Assembly: GCA_029263395.1 (NCBI GenBank)
Contig: JAJCXO010000018.1
Span: forward strand, 1-64,000
DNA from: Acidobacteriota bacterium
GTDB lineage: Bacteria > Acidobacteriota > Thermoanaerobaculia > Multivoradales > J023
Reading direction: 5' to 3'
DNA: 64,000 bases
Shown here: in pieces, positions 1 to 8,592 of the stretch
Layout: each line of letters begins with the position of its first letter
Position numbering within the stretch: position 1 is the stretch's first letter
Notes under the pieces: generated by a model
Told to the model about the DNA's origin: nothing
Seen by the model: the letters and a program-made list of their open reading frames with translations, nothing else
Databases searched by the model: none
Made by a program: the position numbers and the translations under genes

Positions 1-236
1 GCCGGTAGCCGCTCGACCCGCAGACCAGCGTCGACCAGTCGACTGGTGTAAAGGGTCTCGATGCCTTCAGCCCGTAGCAGCTCGAGGGCCTCGGCGAGGG
101 AATAATCCTCAACCGCCTCGGCGAGCAAGTCACCAGAGTCGGGCCCTACCGGCAATCGTGTCAACCACACGATCGCCAACAGCACAACCATCCAGCATGA
201 CCTACGCAGCGCGCTCATGACTGGATTATCAGTCAT
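1..236 (-). CDS. Partial secreted protein with STN-like N-terminus
   Basis: The minus strand is open from an ATG at 236 (alternative in-frame ATG at 218) to the left edge, so only about 78 N-terminal residues are present. A hydrophobic segment (WMVVLLAIVWLTRLPVG) is a likely signal peptide. The following stretch with DYSLAEALELL and IETLYTSRLV resembles the short secretin/TonB N-terminal (STN) domain that precedes TonB receptors and anti-sigma-linked proteins. No Shine-Dalgarno sequence is obvious. The STN assignment rests on pattern only, and the rest of the protein lies outside the window. Confidence 0.4.
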   Translation of the reverse strand, partial: MTDNPVMSALRRSCWMVVLLAIVWLTRLPVGPDSGDLLAEAVEDYSLAEALELLRAEGIETLYTSRLVDAGLRVERLP

Positions 237-556
237 AAGTCGAGGTCCGAGCCAGCGCCATGTAGAAACCACAGACGATAGCTGGCACCATACGGAGCTA
301 CGCTAAGTCCTCTGTTTGCACCGTTCTCTTCCGAATACGGCCGGCCGCCTCAAAAAGGGTTCGCGAAGAAAACTCAACGTTCGGTGTACACAGCCTGGCA
401 AGTCATCGCGTCTCGCAGAATCTACTCCAACCCGCTACCCATAGATGGTCTGCTATGATTGCGCCGGTGTCATCAATCGATAAACTGAGGACACCTGCGC
501 GGCGAATATCGATCTTCAATTTTGTACAGGATACGAAACCGAATAGCGAGGGACCG

Positions 557-982
557 ATGAGGCTAACTCAAAAAACGACTCTGAGTGCTCTATTCGTCAG
601 TTTTATGCTGGTGTCAGCCGCGTCGGCGCAGACCGACGGTATTCCCAATTGTGGTGTGGCGTTAGCCACGAACTGCTCGGGCTCCACCGGAATGAGGGCC
701 TGCAGCTTCCGACGCAACATCGGCACCGGCGCCGGTATGGCGACCTCTTGTGCTGTGACGATGTCGAACAATGCAAACTGCACCCTCACTATGGCAACTA
801 TGTACATTCATACTTTCAATGCGGTGCAGACCGGCCCCAACCCGTCGTGCCAATGGAGTTGTAGCGCCTGCCCGACCGTGACGTTGGACACTGCTGACGG
901 CCTCCCCGTCGAGCTCCTCGAATTCGATATCGAGGATGGCGATACGGAGCAAGAGCAGGGAGACGGCAAAGGCAAGACCTAA
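557..982 (+). CDS. Small secreted Cys-rich hypothetical protein
   Basis: The frame is open from 455, but the ATG at 557 is preferred because GCGAGGG lies just upstream and translation there gives a clean signal peptide (MRLTQKTTLSALFVSFMLVS, cleavage near ASAQ). The mature part of about 115 residues has eight Cys, several in closely spaced pairs (CSWSCSAC-like region near the C-terminus: CQWSCSACP), suggesting disulfides in an exported protein. The C-terminal tail is acidic then Gly/Lys rich. No family is recognised. The last codons lie in a repeat shared with 8490-8564. Confidence 0.6.
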   Translation: MRLTQKTTLSALFVSFMLVSAASAQTDGIPNCGVALATNCSGSTGMRACSFRRNIGTGAGMATSCAVTMSNNANCTLTMATMYIHTFNAVQTGPNPSCQWSCSACPTVTLDTADGLPVELLEFDIEDGDTEQEQGDGKGKT

Positions 983-1022
983 GCCCTGGACTGAGTCGTC
1001 TTACCTGTCTGCTGATCACCCG
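947..1022 (+). repeat. Dispersed ~75-bp repeat, copy A
   Basis: This stretch aligns in the same orientation with 8490-8564 at roughly 80% identity. The shared core is CTGGANTGAGTCGTCTT followed by CTGTCTGCNGATCA. Copy A covers the last codons and the 3' flank of the small secreted gene. Origin is unknown; it may be the tail of a duplicated gene or a small mobile remnant. Confidence 0.55.
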
Positions 1023-1263
1023 CCTCCCGACACAGTTGACGTGGTCGAGACCCTGAAGCAGGAAAATAGGCGCTCGATCTGGATCTGTGGAGTAACGTTG
1101 GCGTCTCGCTCGCCTTGCCCCATAATCCACGAAGCTGCCTGGCGTCGTCGGCCAACAGCCTAGGAAACAGGTCGCCCCGTCGAAGCGCGTGCGGTGTCTC
1201 TTGGTGACTTTCCATCCCGGAGGAACAGGGACCCATCACCGTGCGGTGCCCATATCAGGCGTT

Positions 1264-1855
1264 TCCTCAACGTTGAGGACGGTGTTCTCAGATTCTCTAG
1301 GGGGTGTCCTCAATAGTGAGGAAGACCATTTTTAGTTTCCGAGTTTGGCGTCCTCACCATTGAGGAAGCCCTTCCGCGCCGGAGAAATCGTCGCCTTCAG
1401 AGGAAATGCACACGACCTGAGAGTCTCAGGTCGCTCGCCTCACGGCTTTGACGGTAACCTGGGCGTCTCGGGTCGCCGTCCTCATCATTGAGGGCATCTT
1501 GGGAGATCCCGGGCAAGGTCTCCTCAGCGCTGAGGAAGGAACCGACGTTCTGGGATGACCGTCCTCACTGGTGAGGAGGCCTCTCGCGTCAGGCAGAAGG
1601 TGGACCTCAGTGGTGAGGCAGACGACCCGAGACACTCTGGTCACATGCCAAACGGTGAGGAAGGTCACCGGAGCCTCTCGGGTTGCCGTCCTCGCGGCTG
1701 AGGAAGGCAGGCCAGTGTCTCGGGTCGGCGTCAAAACCATGAGGCGAGCGACTGGAGACTGAAGGAGGGGTTCCTCAATGGTGAAGACGGGGTCCAGAGA
1801 TTCTCGGGTTACTGTCCTCGTAAGAGAGGCCTCCTCGGTCGTGGTTCCGCCCTTT
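1264..1855. repeat. Non-coding 42-bp tandem array 1 with dyad per unit
   Basis: About 14 degenerate units start near 1264, 1307, 1351, 1394, 1437, 1479, 1521, 1562, 1604, 1646, 1689, 1731, 1772 and 1815, a period of 41-44 bp. Most units open with the palindrome TCCTCA-N4-TGAGGA. Many then carry a weaker shared block ending in CTCTCGGGTNGCCG. A second hairpin lies about 21 bp after the first: CGACCTGAG-AGT-CTCAGGTCG at 1413-1433 and GACCCGAG-ACA-CTCTGGTC at 1624-1642 are the best. The period is not a constant multiple of three, so no frame is preserved and the array is not coding. It lies between two small secreted-protein genes. Confidence 0.85.
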
Positions 1856-1869
1856 CAGGTCACCGCGCA

Positions 1870-1899
1870 CGCTCGCCAGGAGCTTTGGCCTGGCGAGCG
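1870..1899 (-). terminator. Hairpin after the Cys-rich minus-strand gene
   Basis: CGCTCGCCAGG, an 8-nt loop and CCTGGCGAGCG form a perfect 11-bp stem about 50 bp beyond the stop codon of the minus-strand gene that ends at 1952. There is no clear U-tract on either strand, so an intrinsic terminator is plausible but not proven. Confidence 0.45.
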
Positions 1900-1951
1900 C
1901 GCTGGCTAGCCGCTGATCAGACGAAAACCGTGGCAGCAACGTGACGAGAGA

Positions 1952-2281
1952 TCAGTTGTAGCAAACGAAGGCATTGGAGACGCAACTGCACCAAAACCAC
2001 TCACAGTAGGCGGAGTCGTAGCACCGGGGTCGACCCGCCGGACCCGAAGCTTCGCAATACGTCCCCTCGATAAGGCTACATTCCGAGGGGTGCAGTTGAG
2101 ACAGGATCGGAAGCATTGGGGAGGGCAGCCCAAAGTTATCCCCGGTGAGGCTGGTGGCCGGATCGAGTTGCTCCAAGGTCCCTGTGTTCGAGGGCTCCGA
2201 GGACGTAGCGGCCTCCACACCGGCGGTCTGAAGAGCGAAGACAAGCAAGAGAACAGAAGCGACAGTCAATAGAATCTTCAT
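1952..2281 (-). CDS. Small secreted Cys-rich protein
   Basis: The frame is open further upstream, but the ATG at 2281 has AAAGGA seven bases before it and opens a strong signal peptide (MKILLTVASVLLLVFALQT, cleavage near GVEA). The product is 109 residues. The last 45 residues contain all seven Cys, in a compact arrangement ending CEWFWCSCVSNAFVCYN, so the exported part is probably a small disulfide-bonded knot. No family is recognised. It could be a secreted effector, a surface protein or a precursor peptide; no modifying enzyme is adjacent. Confidence 0.65.
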   Translation of the reverse strand: MKILLTVASVLLLVFALQTAGVEAATSSEPSNTGTLEQLDPATSLTGDNFGLPSPMLPILSQLHPSECSLIEGTYCEASGPAGRPRCYDSAYCEWFWCSCVSNAFVCYN

Positions 2282-2812
2282 TTGAATTCCTTTGGTGATG
2301 AACAAACGTTGAGAAAAACCTTTTGATGCGTTACTGAGTCGCAGTTGGTCGTAGAAAGCAACGATCCCATCGGAACCACGCAGACTACGCCAGAGTCTGG
2401 ACCTCAGACTGGGACGAGTGTGGACCTTGGGAGAGGCCGGGGCCTTCGGGTCCATTAGAAAGTTGATATCGGATCTAGCGGATCGCACCTCCTCTCACCG
2501 TTTGCAGGTTAGCTAGAGATGCCACGGAGACGTTGACCAGGCCGGCGCCTGATCGCGGCATCTCAACTTCGACTTGCGACATGACCATCACTATTAGCAA
2601 GCTTGATACCAATTTCGACTACAGCCCCAAAGGGGCTGTTGCGCCCCCTGCGAAAACAAAGTTGCCCATGGAGTGAACAGGACCCTGCGCACACTCTGGG
2701 CAAACAGGGCGCCAGCAGTGGCGCCAGCAGACCGTTGTATGCTCGTCCTCGGGTGAACAAAAAAGAGTCGCGGCCGTAGCTCCGGGCAGGTGAAGCCTCG
2801 AATATCGCCACG
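2282..2812. other. Gene-free region with one strong hairpin
   Basis: About 530 bp without a convincing gene. It holds the 5' region of the minus-strand Cys-rich gene and the upstream region of the decayed kinase. ACAGCCCC-AAA-GGGGCTGT at 2621-2639 is a perfect 8-bp hairpin, and GGCGCCAGCAG is directly repeated near 2709-2732. Minus-strand open frames here have no start signal or family resemblance. Confidence 0.4.
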
Positions 2813-4595
2813 ATGAAACATGCCAAGACTCCCAAGCATCCCAAGACCCCCAACCCCAGCGCCCCCGGCAAGACGCTGGAGAGCTCCCGGCGTGTGACCA
2901 CAGAGCCCCAGGAAAACGAGCAGCCCGCCGCCGAAACCCAGGCGACAGACTCTCTAGCGACAGCAACTCTCAGCCCCGAGACCCTTGGCTCAAATCGGCC
3001 TTGGCAAGAGTTGCAACGCGGCGACTGCCTGGGCCGGTATCTGGTGCTGGAACTGATTGGCCGCGGCAGTATGGGGCAGGTCTACTCTGCCTACGATCCC
3101 AAGCTCAACCGCAAAGTGGCACTCAAGCTGCTCGCTGCCTCGCGAGGTCATCGCGAGGCTTTACGTTGCCGACTGATCCGCGAAGCACGGGCGCTCGCAC
3201 GACTGAGCCACCCCAATGTGGTGGCGGTCTTCGATGCCGAGACGGTCGACGGCCAAGTTTTCATCGCCACTGAATTCGTCGTCGGGCAGACGCTTTCTGA
3301 ATGGCTCCGGAACGGGCGCCGCTCACGCGCTGAGATCCTCGGAATCCTTGCCGACGCCGGCCAAGGGTTGGCCGCCGCCCACGAGGCCGGTCTCGTACAT
3401 CGAGACTTCAAAGGCAGCAACATCATGGTGGCCGACAACCACCGCGTGGTGGTGCTCGACTTTGGGCTGGCGCGCCAACTCGGCCCCTCGACTGATCAGC
3501 AACCTTCCGTCTCTCGCTTCTTGCTCGGATACGCGGGCGCTACGCTCGCCCTCGCCGCCGCCCCAAGCTCCGGCAAGGCGCCGCCAGCTCGACCAACTCC
3601 GTGAGGGACTGGCCGACGTCAAGGCTCTGTGGCTGGTCGGCGACTACGAGAGCGGCCTGAAAGCAGCCAAAGACCTCACCCAAGCCGCACAAGGCTTCGG
3701 CTACTGGCCGTTGACCGCTGAGGTTCTGATCGAAAACGCACGTTTTCTCGAATCCCGGGGAGACGCTGCAGCAGCGGATCAAGCTTTGATCGAGACCCTG
3801 CTCGCCGCCCAGGCCGGCGGCCACGCGCGCGTCGCTGCCGAAGCCCTGGTACGGCGTGTTCGCGTCCAGGGTTCTGCAGCTCTCGATATCCGCCGCCAGG
3901 CTTTGGGGCAGGAGCACGTGCGAGTGGCCATGTCGCTGACCGACATTGCCAACGCACTGAGTGGGCTCGGGAGATTTGAAGAGGCCGTGGCGAGCTTCGA
4001 GCAGGCCGTGCAGATCTTCGAACACAAGCTAGGCCCAGACTCCCCATTTCTCGCCATCGCCCTGTCGAATCTGGCCGCTGCCCACATCCGGCAGTCGCGG
4101 GCGGGGCAGGCTCTGCCGCTCTATCAGAGAGCCCTCGATATCCAACGCCAGCACCACGGCGCAGAGCATCCGCGAGCCTTGCAAGCGACCTTCAACCTTG
4201 CCGAGACTCTGCGCCGGAGCGGCCGGGCCGAGCAAGCGATTCCCCAGCTCCAGAGGGTCATCCGACACATGCCTCAGCAGGTCGAGACACCGTCCTCCCT
4301 GCTCACCGACGCAAGAACCGCACTCGGCGAAGCCTATTTGGATTTGGGTTTTGCGCAGCGCGCTGTGCCTCTCCTCACCGAGTCTTTGGCGGCCAGGCCC
4401 GAGGCGGGCAGGCGACCCGATCTATGGGCCAAGAACGCATTCGCCTTGGCACGGGCTTTCCAGGCACTCGACCAAGAGCCGCAACAGGCCCTCGAGCTGG
4501 CACGCTCGGCGCTGGATCGCTACCGCCACCGGCCAGCGAGCTACCGGGCAGAGATCGAAGCGATCGAGCGGTGGCTGAAGCTCTGCGAGCCTTGA
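2813..4595 (+). pseudogene. Decayed Ser/Thr kinase-TPR protein
   Basis: The first frame (2813-3604) encodes an N-lobe with the glycine loop IGRGSMGQVY, VALK lysine, catalytic HRDFKGSN and DFGLA, then stops abruptly. The activation segment, APE motif and the rest of the C-lobe are missing. A second frame, shifted, continues to 4595 with RRRQLDQLREGLADVKALW and TPRs with ALGQEH and KLGPDSP repeats typical of the C-terminal half of kinase-TPR proteins. The missing C-lobe plus the frame change near 3540-3604 point to an internal deletion of several hundred bases. The TPR half might still be translated, but no ribosome site is evident. The N-terminal extension is Pro/Lys rich with small repeats. 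Confidence 0.75.
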
Positions 4596-4704
4596 GCTCT
4601 CTGGATGCCATCGAGATCACTTGAAAACCGATGGCCCGAACTTTGCTTAGGACATCTCTTGTCTCGACTCTCTGCGTCCTAGAATCCAACAGGAGGAACT
4701 CCAT

Positions 4705-5862
4705 ATGACTCTATCTTTTGTGACGCGCTTCTTGACCTCTTTGATCATCTCATGGATCTCACTACCACTCCTGGCCCAAGACGACTTCTGGGCTCTGCTT
4801 CAGGAGCAGCCGTTCGAATTCACCGTCGCCGATTTGATCGCCAACGACCCAAGGGATGACGCGGGTCTCGATGATGTTGAGCCACACATCACTATTGAGC
4901 CCGAACCCTCGAAAGGAGTCCTGACGAGATCAGGAAACCAGTTCTCCTACCAACCTAAAGCATACTTCTTCGGCATCGACACTTTTCGTTACTCGTGGAT
5001 CGGCCCATCCGGCCCGATCGAGGGCGTCGTCGAGCTCTTCGTCGCGCCGTGGTTCACTCCGCTTGCGGGTCCAATGGGTTTACTGGGCCCAAATGAAGAC
5101 CCGGGGCCAGAAGGGATCGGCTATTACAACAGCCATAGCGGTACCTTCTACTTCTGCCTTCTCCCTTCTGGCCAAGCCATGGACTGCACGCCCTATCGCT
5201 ACCCTGGATTCAAACCAGGCTGGTTGCCCTTGCTCGGCACCTGGCAGACCCAAACAGGCCAGTTCCGGCCGAATCGACCAGGTCTCTACGATCCGGTGGC
5301 GCGCCGGATCTATCTTCTGGATGAGAATCCGGCGGACTGCCAAACCTGCTCCGACGCGCGACCCTTGCAAGTGCTCGACCAATTCGAGCTCGACAGCGCC
5401 AACCCTTCGGCGGTGATTCCGATCGCCGCCGACCTGGACCGCGGTGGCATCGACTCAGTGGCCTTCTTCCGGCCGAGCGAGCGGCGATTCGACGACACCT
5501 CGGGTTCGTCCGCGCTCGATCCTGAGCTTGAGGACCTAACTCTGTGGCCCTTGACAGTTCCTGACGAATATGGCTTTGACGAGCTCGCGGTTTTTGGCCA
5601 GGAGAGTGGCGACTTGAACGTGCTGGCGCCACAACGCGAACCGGCAAGGCTGCGGTCCGGCACGGCGAGCCTGGCGACGGCTCGCCAAGTCGGGTCCATG
5701 GTCGCCTACGGAGTCTACGATGCCTGCGATCATTCCCTGTTGGAATTAAGACTGGAGTGGTCCGAGATCGACCGTCCCGTCAGGTCGGGTACCCAGATTC
5801 TGCAATTCCCGAACGATCCTGACCCGCCACCAAGCGGCGGCAGGACCTGTGCGCAGCCTTGA
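4705..5862 (+). CDS. Secreted protein with cadherin-like/Ig-like segment
   Basis: ATG at 4705 follows AGGAGG, and the product starts with a signal peptide (SLIISWISLPLLAQ). Residues about 38-115 resemble the tandem cadherin-like fold of surface proteins (FTVADLIANDPRDDAG, then SYQPKAYFFGIDTFRYSW). The remainder (about 250 residues) contains short segments of the type seen in secreted beta-propeller-like repeats (RPNRPGLYDPVARRIYLLDE; IPIAADLDRGGIDSVAFFRP). Likely exported to the periplasm or surface; the function is unknown. It ends 28 bp from the convergent regulator gene. Confidence 0.7.
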   Translation: MTLSFVTRFLTSLIISWISLPLLAQDDFWALLQEQPFEFTVADLIANDPRDDAGLDDVEPHITIEPEPSKGVLTRSGNQFSYQPKAYFFGIDTFRYSWIGPSGPIEGVVELFVAPWFTPLAGPMGLLGPNEDPGPEGIGYYNSHSGTFYFCLLPSGQAMDCTPYRYPGFKPGWLPLLGTWQTQTGQFRPNRPGLYDPVARRIYLLDENPADCQTCSDARPLQVLDQFELDSANPSAVIPIAADLDRGGIDSVAFFRPSERRFDDTSGSSALDPELEDLTLWPLTVPDEYGFDELAVFGQESGDLNVLAPQREPARLRSGTASLATARQVGSMVAYGVYDACDHSLLELRLEWSEIDRPVRSGTQILQFPNDPDPPPSGGRTCAQP

Positions 5863-5889
5863 CGGTCCAACCCTCCATCACCTGACGCT

Positions 5890-7314
5890 TCAGTCGCCGA
5901 GGTCCAGGCGCTCGAGACGTATCGTAAGGCCATTGCGCGAGATGCCCAGCAGTCGGGCGGTGGCTGAACGGTTGCCGCCGGTCTGCTCGAGGGCCCTCTC
6001 CACCAGCCGGCGTTCGAGCGCCTCGAGAAAAACAGCCAAGGGCTGCGACCCGAGCTCGAGGCGATCGGCCAGGAGCTCGATCGGACCGCGAGGCGAGGCG
6101 CGGAATTCGCCGAGCATCGCCGAATCGATGGCCTGACCGTCCGGGCACAAGTAGACGAGACGTCGGATCTCATTCTGTAGCTCGCGGATGTTGCCCGGCC
6201 AGGGCCGCTCTCGCAGGACGCTCATCGCCCTGACCGTCAACCCGCGAACCCGCTTGCCGATCTCGCGGTTGATCTGCCGAATGAAATGACCGACCAAAAT
6301 CGGTAGATCTACCGCGCGATCTCGCAGCGCCGGAACGGCCAGCTCAAAACCGGCCAAACGATAATAGAGATCAGCACGAAACTGCCCTTGCCCGATGCGC
6401 GAACCGAGATCCGCATTGGTTGCCGCGATGAAACGTACATCGACTGACTCGGCGCTCTCACCAAGCGGTATTACCTCCTTTTCCTGCAGAATGCGCAGCA
6501 GCTTGGCTTGCAGAGGTTGCTCCAATTCGCCGACCTCGTCCAGGAAGAGGGTTCCGCCCGCCGCTTGGCGAATCTTGCCACGCCGCGCCGCAACACCCGT
6601 AGCCACCCCTTTGCCGATGCCAAAAAGCTCAGCTTCGAGTAACTCGCTCGGCACGGCAGCGCAATTGATAGCAACAAAAGGACCTCCACGGCGCGGCGAG
6701 CCGAGATGCACCGCCTGAGCCAGGTGTTCCTTGCCGACGCCGGTTTCGCCCGTAATCAAAACCGCCACGTCGCCACGTCGCAGTGCCGCCAGCTGTTGAT
6801 AAAGCTCGACGATGGCAGGCGAGATCCCCGCCACGATGCCGACCGGGAGCTCGACGCCAGCGGGCAAGCTGGGAGACTCCGCGGTGAGAGGCAACGTCTC
6901 GTCCTCGATCGATGTCGCCTCTCCATGGTCACTCGGAGGTTCGACTTCGACCGCCAAGTCGACGTCGTCGTCCGGCACGGCCTCCAACTTCCATCGAGTG
7001 GCACCGAAGGTCACTTCGTCGCCGAGCCTCAGCACATCTTGCTCGATGGGCAGGCCAGCCACCCGCGTACCGTTCTTGCTGCCGAGATCCCTCACCAAGC
7101 AACGCTCAGGCTCGACACGAATGACTGCGTGACGGCGAGAAATACCCCGATCTTCGAGCCGGCAGGCACAATCTCTGTCGCTACCCACCAAGTTGTCACC
7201 TGCTTTGAGAAGCAAATGCCGATACGCATCGGAGCCTGTCTCGCGGAGACGCAGGTGTTCTCCTTGACTGCCCTCTTCCTGGTGGTGTTCTCGGGTTTGG
7301 CGGTCGACTCGCAT
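5890..7314 (-). CDS. FHA-domain AAA+ (sigma-54-type) transcriptional regulator
   Basis: The 474-residue protein has an FHA domain at about residues 38-110 (GSDRDCACRL, ISRRHAVI, DLGSKNGTRVAG), which binds phosphothreonine and links it to Ser/Thr kinase signalling. A NtrC-type AAA+ domain follows with Walker A GETGVGKEH, Walker B GGTLFLDEVGE and the arginine-finger region. A Fis-type helix-turn-helix closes the protein (NRSATARLLGISRNGLTIR). The GAFTGA loop that contacts sigma-54 is replaced by GVATGV, so sigma-54 contact is doubtful even though the fold is clear. Start choice is not certain; an AGAGAG stretch precedes the ATG used. Confidence 0.9.
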   Translation of the reverse strand: MRVDRQTREHHQEEGSQGEHLRLRETGSDAYRHLLLKAGDNLVGSDRDCACRLEDRGISRRHAVIRVEPERCLVRDLGSKNGTRVAGLPIEQDVLRLGDEVTFGATRWKLEAVPDDDVDLAVEVEPPSDHGEATSIEDETLPLTAESPSLPAGVELPVGIVAGISPAIVELYQQLAALRRGDVAVLITGETGVGKEHLAQAVHLGSPRRGGPFVAINCAAVPSELLEAELFGIGKGVATGVAARRGKIRQAAGGTLFLDEVGELEQPLQAKLLRILQEKEVIPLGESAESVDVRFIAATNADLGSRIGQGQFRADLYYRLAGFELAVPALRDRAVDLPILVGHFIRQINREIGKRVRGLTVRAMSVLRERPWPGNIRELQNEIRRLVYLCPDGQAIDSAMLGEFRASPRGPIELLADRLELGSQPLAVFLEALERRLVERALEQTGGNRSATARLLGISRNGLTIRLERLDLGD

Positions 7315-7575
7315 GCGAAAACTCTCTCTGCTCGCATGATAGCCGCAAGCGCATATTGCGAGCTAATCCAGAGAGTTTGGTCGCGATCGGAGGCGGAACA
7401 ATCGCCTTCAGGGATTGATCCGAAGGCGGAAGCGCGCGGCAGTATCTCACACGCAGAACCGTCAGATTTGCGCCTGAGTGATGGTGTCTGTTGGCGATCG
7501 TGGTTGGGGTGGTAGAGTGCTGCCCCCTGAGTACCCCTTGGCTCGTTGACTACGACCCTTTCAGGGCGGGCGAAC

Positions 7576-8001
7576 TCAGAGGTTGTCCAAGAAGCTTTCG
7601 ATCTCTTCAGCGAAAGCGCTGAACGCTCCAAGCTCAACTTGCAAGGAGTCGAAGACGCGCCCGACGTCGAGATCCATGTAACCGTGGACCAGGATGTTGC
7701 GAAACCCTCCGAGCCCTTGGAAACTCTCACGCAAACCAGCGGAGATGACACCTTGATCAGCCAGCCGAGTCAACACGTCTTCATAGTCGGAAGGGTGAAC
7801 ATTGAAGTGGCCGGCCAAGATGTGATTACCGACATCAAAAACCGCTTCAGCCGCCAGGTGTAGCCCCCTTTCCGCCAACCAATAGTGGCGGAAGGAGGTG
7901 ATGAACTCCTGACGCGGGATTTGCTGGACCATCTTCAGGTTGGCGAGCACCTCCCGCAGCTTACGCAACCGCTCGAGGACCACGGCCAATCGCAACGTCA
8001 T
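7576..8001 (-). CDS. hepT: HepT-like toxin (HEPN domain)
   Basis: The ATG at 8001 overlaps the stop of mntA by four bases (ATGA), the usual translational coupling of this pair. The 141-residue all-helical product carries the HEPN RNase motif R-X4-H-X-Y as RNILVHGY in its C-terminal third. In the known family HepT is an RNase toxin that the partner MntA neutralises by adding AMP to the motif tyrosine. The substrate here is unknown. An in-frame start further upstream (8061) lies inside mntA and is less likely. Confidence 0.85.
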   Translation of the reverse strand: MTLRLAVVLERLRKLREVLANLKMVQQIPRQEFITSFRHYWLAERGLHLAAEAVFDVGNHILAGHFNVHPSDYEDVLTRLADQGVISAGLRESFQGLGGFRNILVHGYMDLDVGRVFDSLQVELGAFSAFAEEIESFLDNL

Positions 8002-8390
8002 CGAGTCGCGTCTCGCAGAATCTGCTGCTGAGTCGACCGCAGGAAGGCGGTATCGAAACACTCCATGGCGGCTCGTTCCTCAAAACGATCCGCGGCCTCG
8101 GAATCTCGGGCAAAAAGCCGTCGCCCTGCAGCCACCACTTCATAACGAAGAAGCGGCGGGGCATGGTTCAGCACCACGAAGTCAATATCGTCTCGCCGCA
8201 ATGCCTGCACAACTCGGGAGCGCAAACGTAGCTCGTCTTTGAGACTGAGGCTTCGGTCCAACAGCACGGCCATATCGACGTCACTGCGCGGCCCCGCAGT
8301 CCCTCGGGCGACAGAGCCGAAGCCGTAGACCGCCATCACCCGCGAGTCCTCAGCTAGACGATCCGCGGCAAGTTGTAGAGTACTACTCAT
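7998..8390 (-). CDS. mntA: MntA-like minimal nucleotidyltransferase antitoxin
   Basis: The 130-residue protein has the GSX10DXD motif of minimal nucleotidyltransferases (GSVARGTAGPRSDVDMAVLL), followed by a third carboxylate region near DIDFVVL. This matches MntA antitoxins that AMPylate HepT. The ATG at 8390 starts directly before the helix LQLAADRLAED; upstream in-frame codons to 8468 are low in coding character. It precedes hepT with a 4-bp overlap, so the two form an operon. Confidence 0.85.
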   Translation of the reverse strand: MSSTLQLAADRLAEDSRVMAVYGFGSVARGTAGPRSDVDMAVLLDRSLSLKDELRLRSRVVQALRRDDIDFVVLNHAPPLLRYEVVAAGRRLFARDSEAADRFEERAAMECFDTAFLRSTQQQILRDATR

Positions 8391-8489
8391 GACATTGGCA
8401 GACAGCTTAGCATGTTGAAACGGGAGCCAAGACGCCCTGGGATCACGTCCACTCGTGCCTCCAGGCACACGGATGGCACCACGGGAACA

Positions 8490-8564
8490 GAGCAGAGCAG
8501 GAAGACCGCAAAGTCAAGGTCGAGGCGCTGGAGTGAGTCGTCTTCCTGTCTGCAGATCAGCCCG
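8490..8564 (+). repeat. Dispersed ~75-bp repeat, copy B
   Basis: Second copy of the element at 947-1022, in the same orientation, in the gap between the MntA start and the symporter stop. After it, TGATCA-containing palindromes recur (CTGCAGATCAG, CTGCTGATCAA, CAGCTGATCAG). No gene accompanies this copy. Confidence 0.55.
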
Positions 8565-8592
8565 TCTGCTGATCAATCGGTGGGCCAGCTGA

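Noticed and set aside
1571-1762. Small open frame inside array 1
   Set aside because: The 42-bp unit length drifts by one to two bases, so no frame is preserved and the ORF is chance.
1264-1855. CRISPR array
   Set aside because: Units are 41-44 bp and degenerate throughout. There are no identical repeats with unique spacers and no cas gene nearby.
6706-7515. Long antisense frame over the FHA regulator
   Set aside because: It mirrors codon structure of the real gene on the opposite strand and has no motif.
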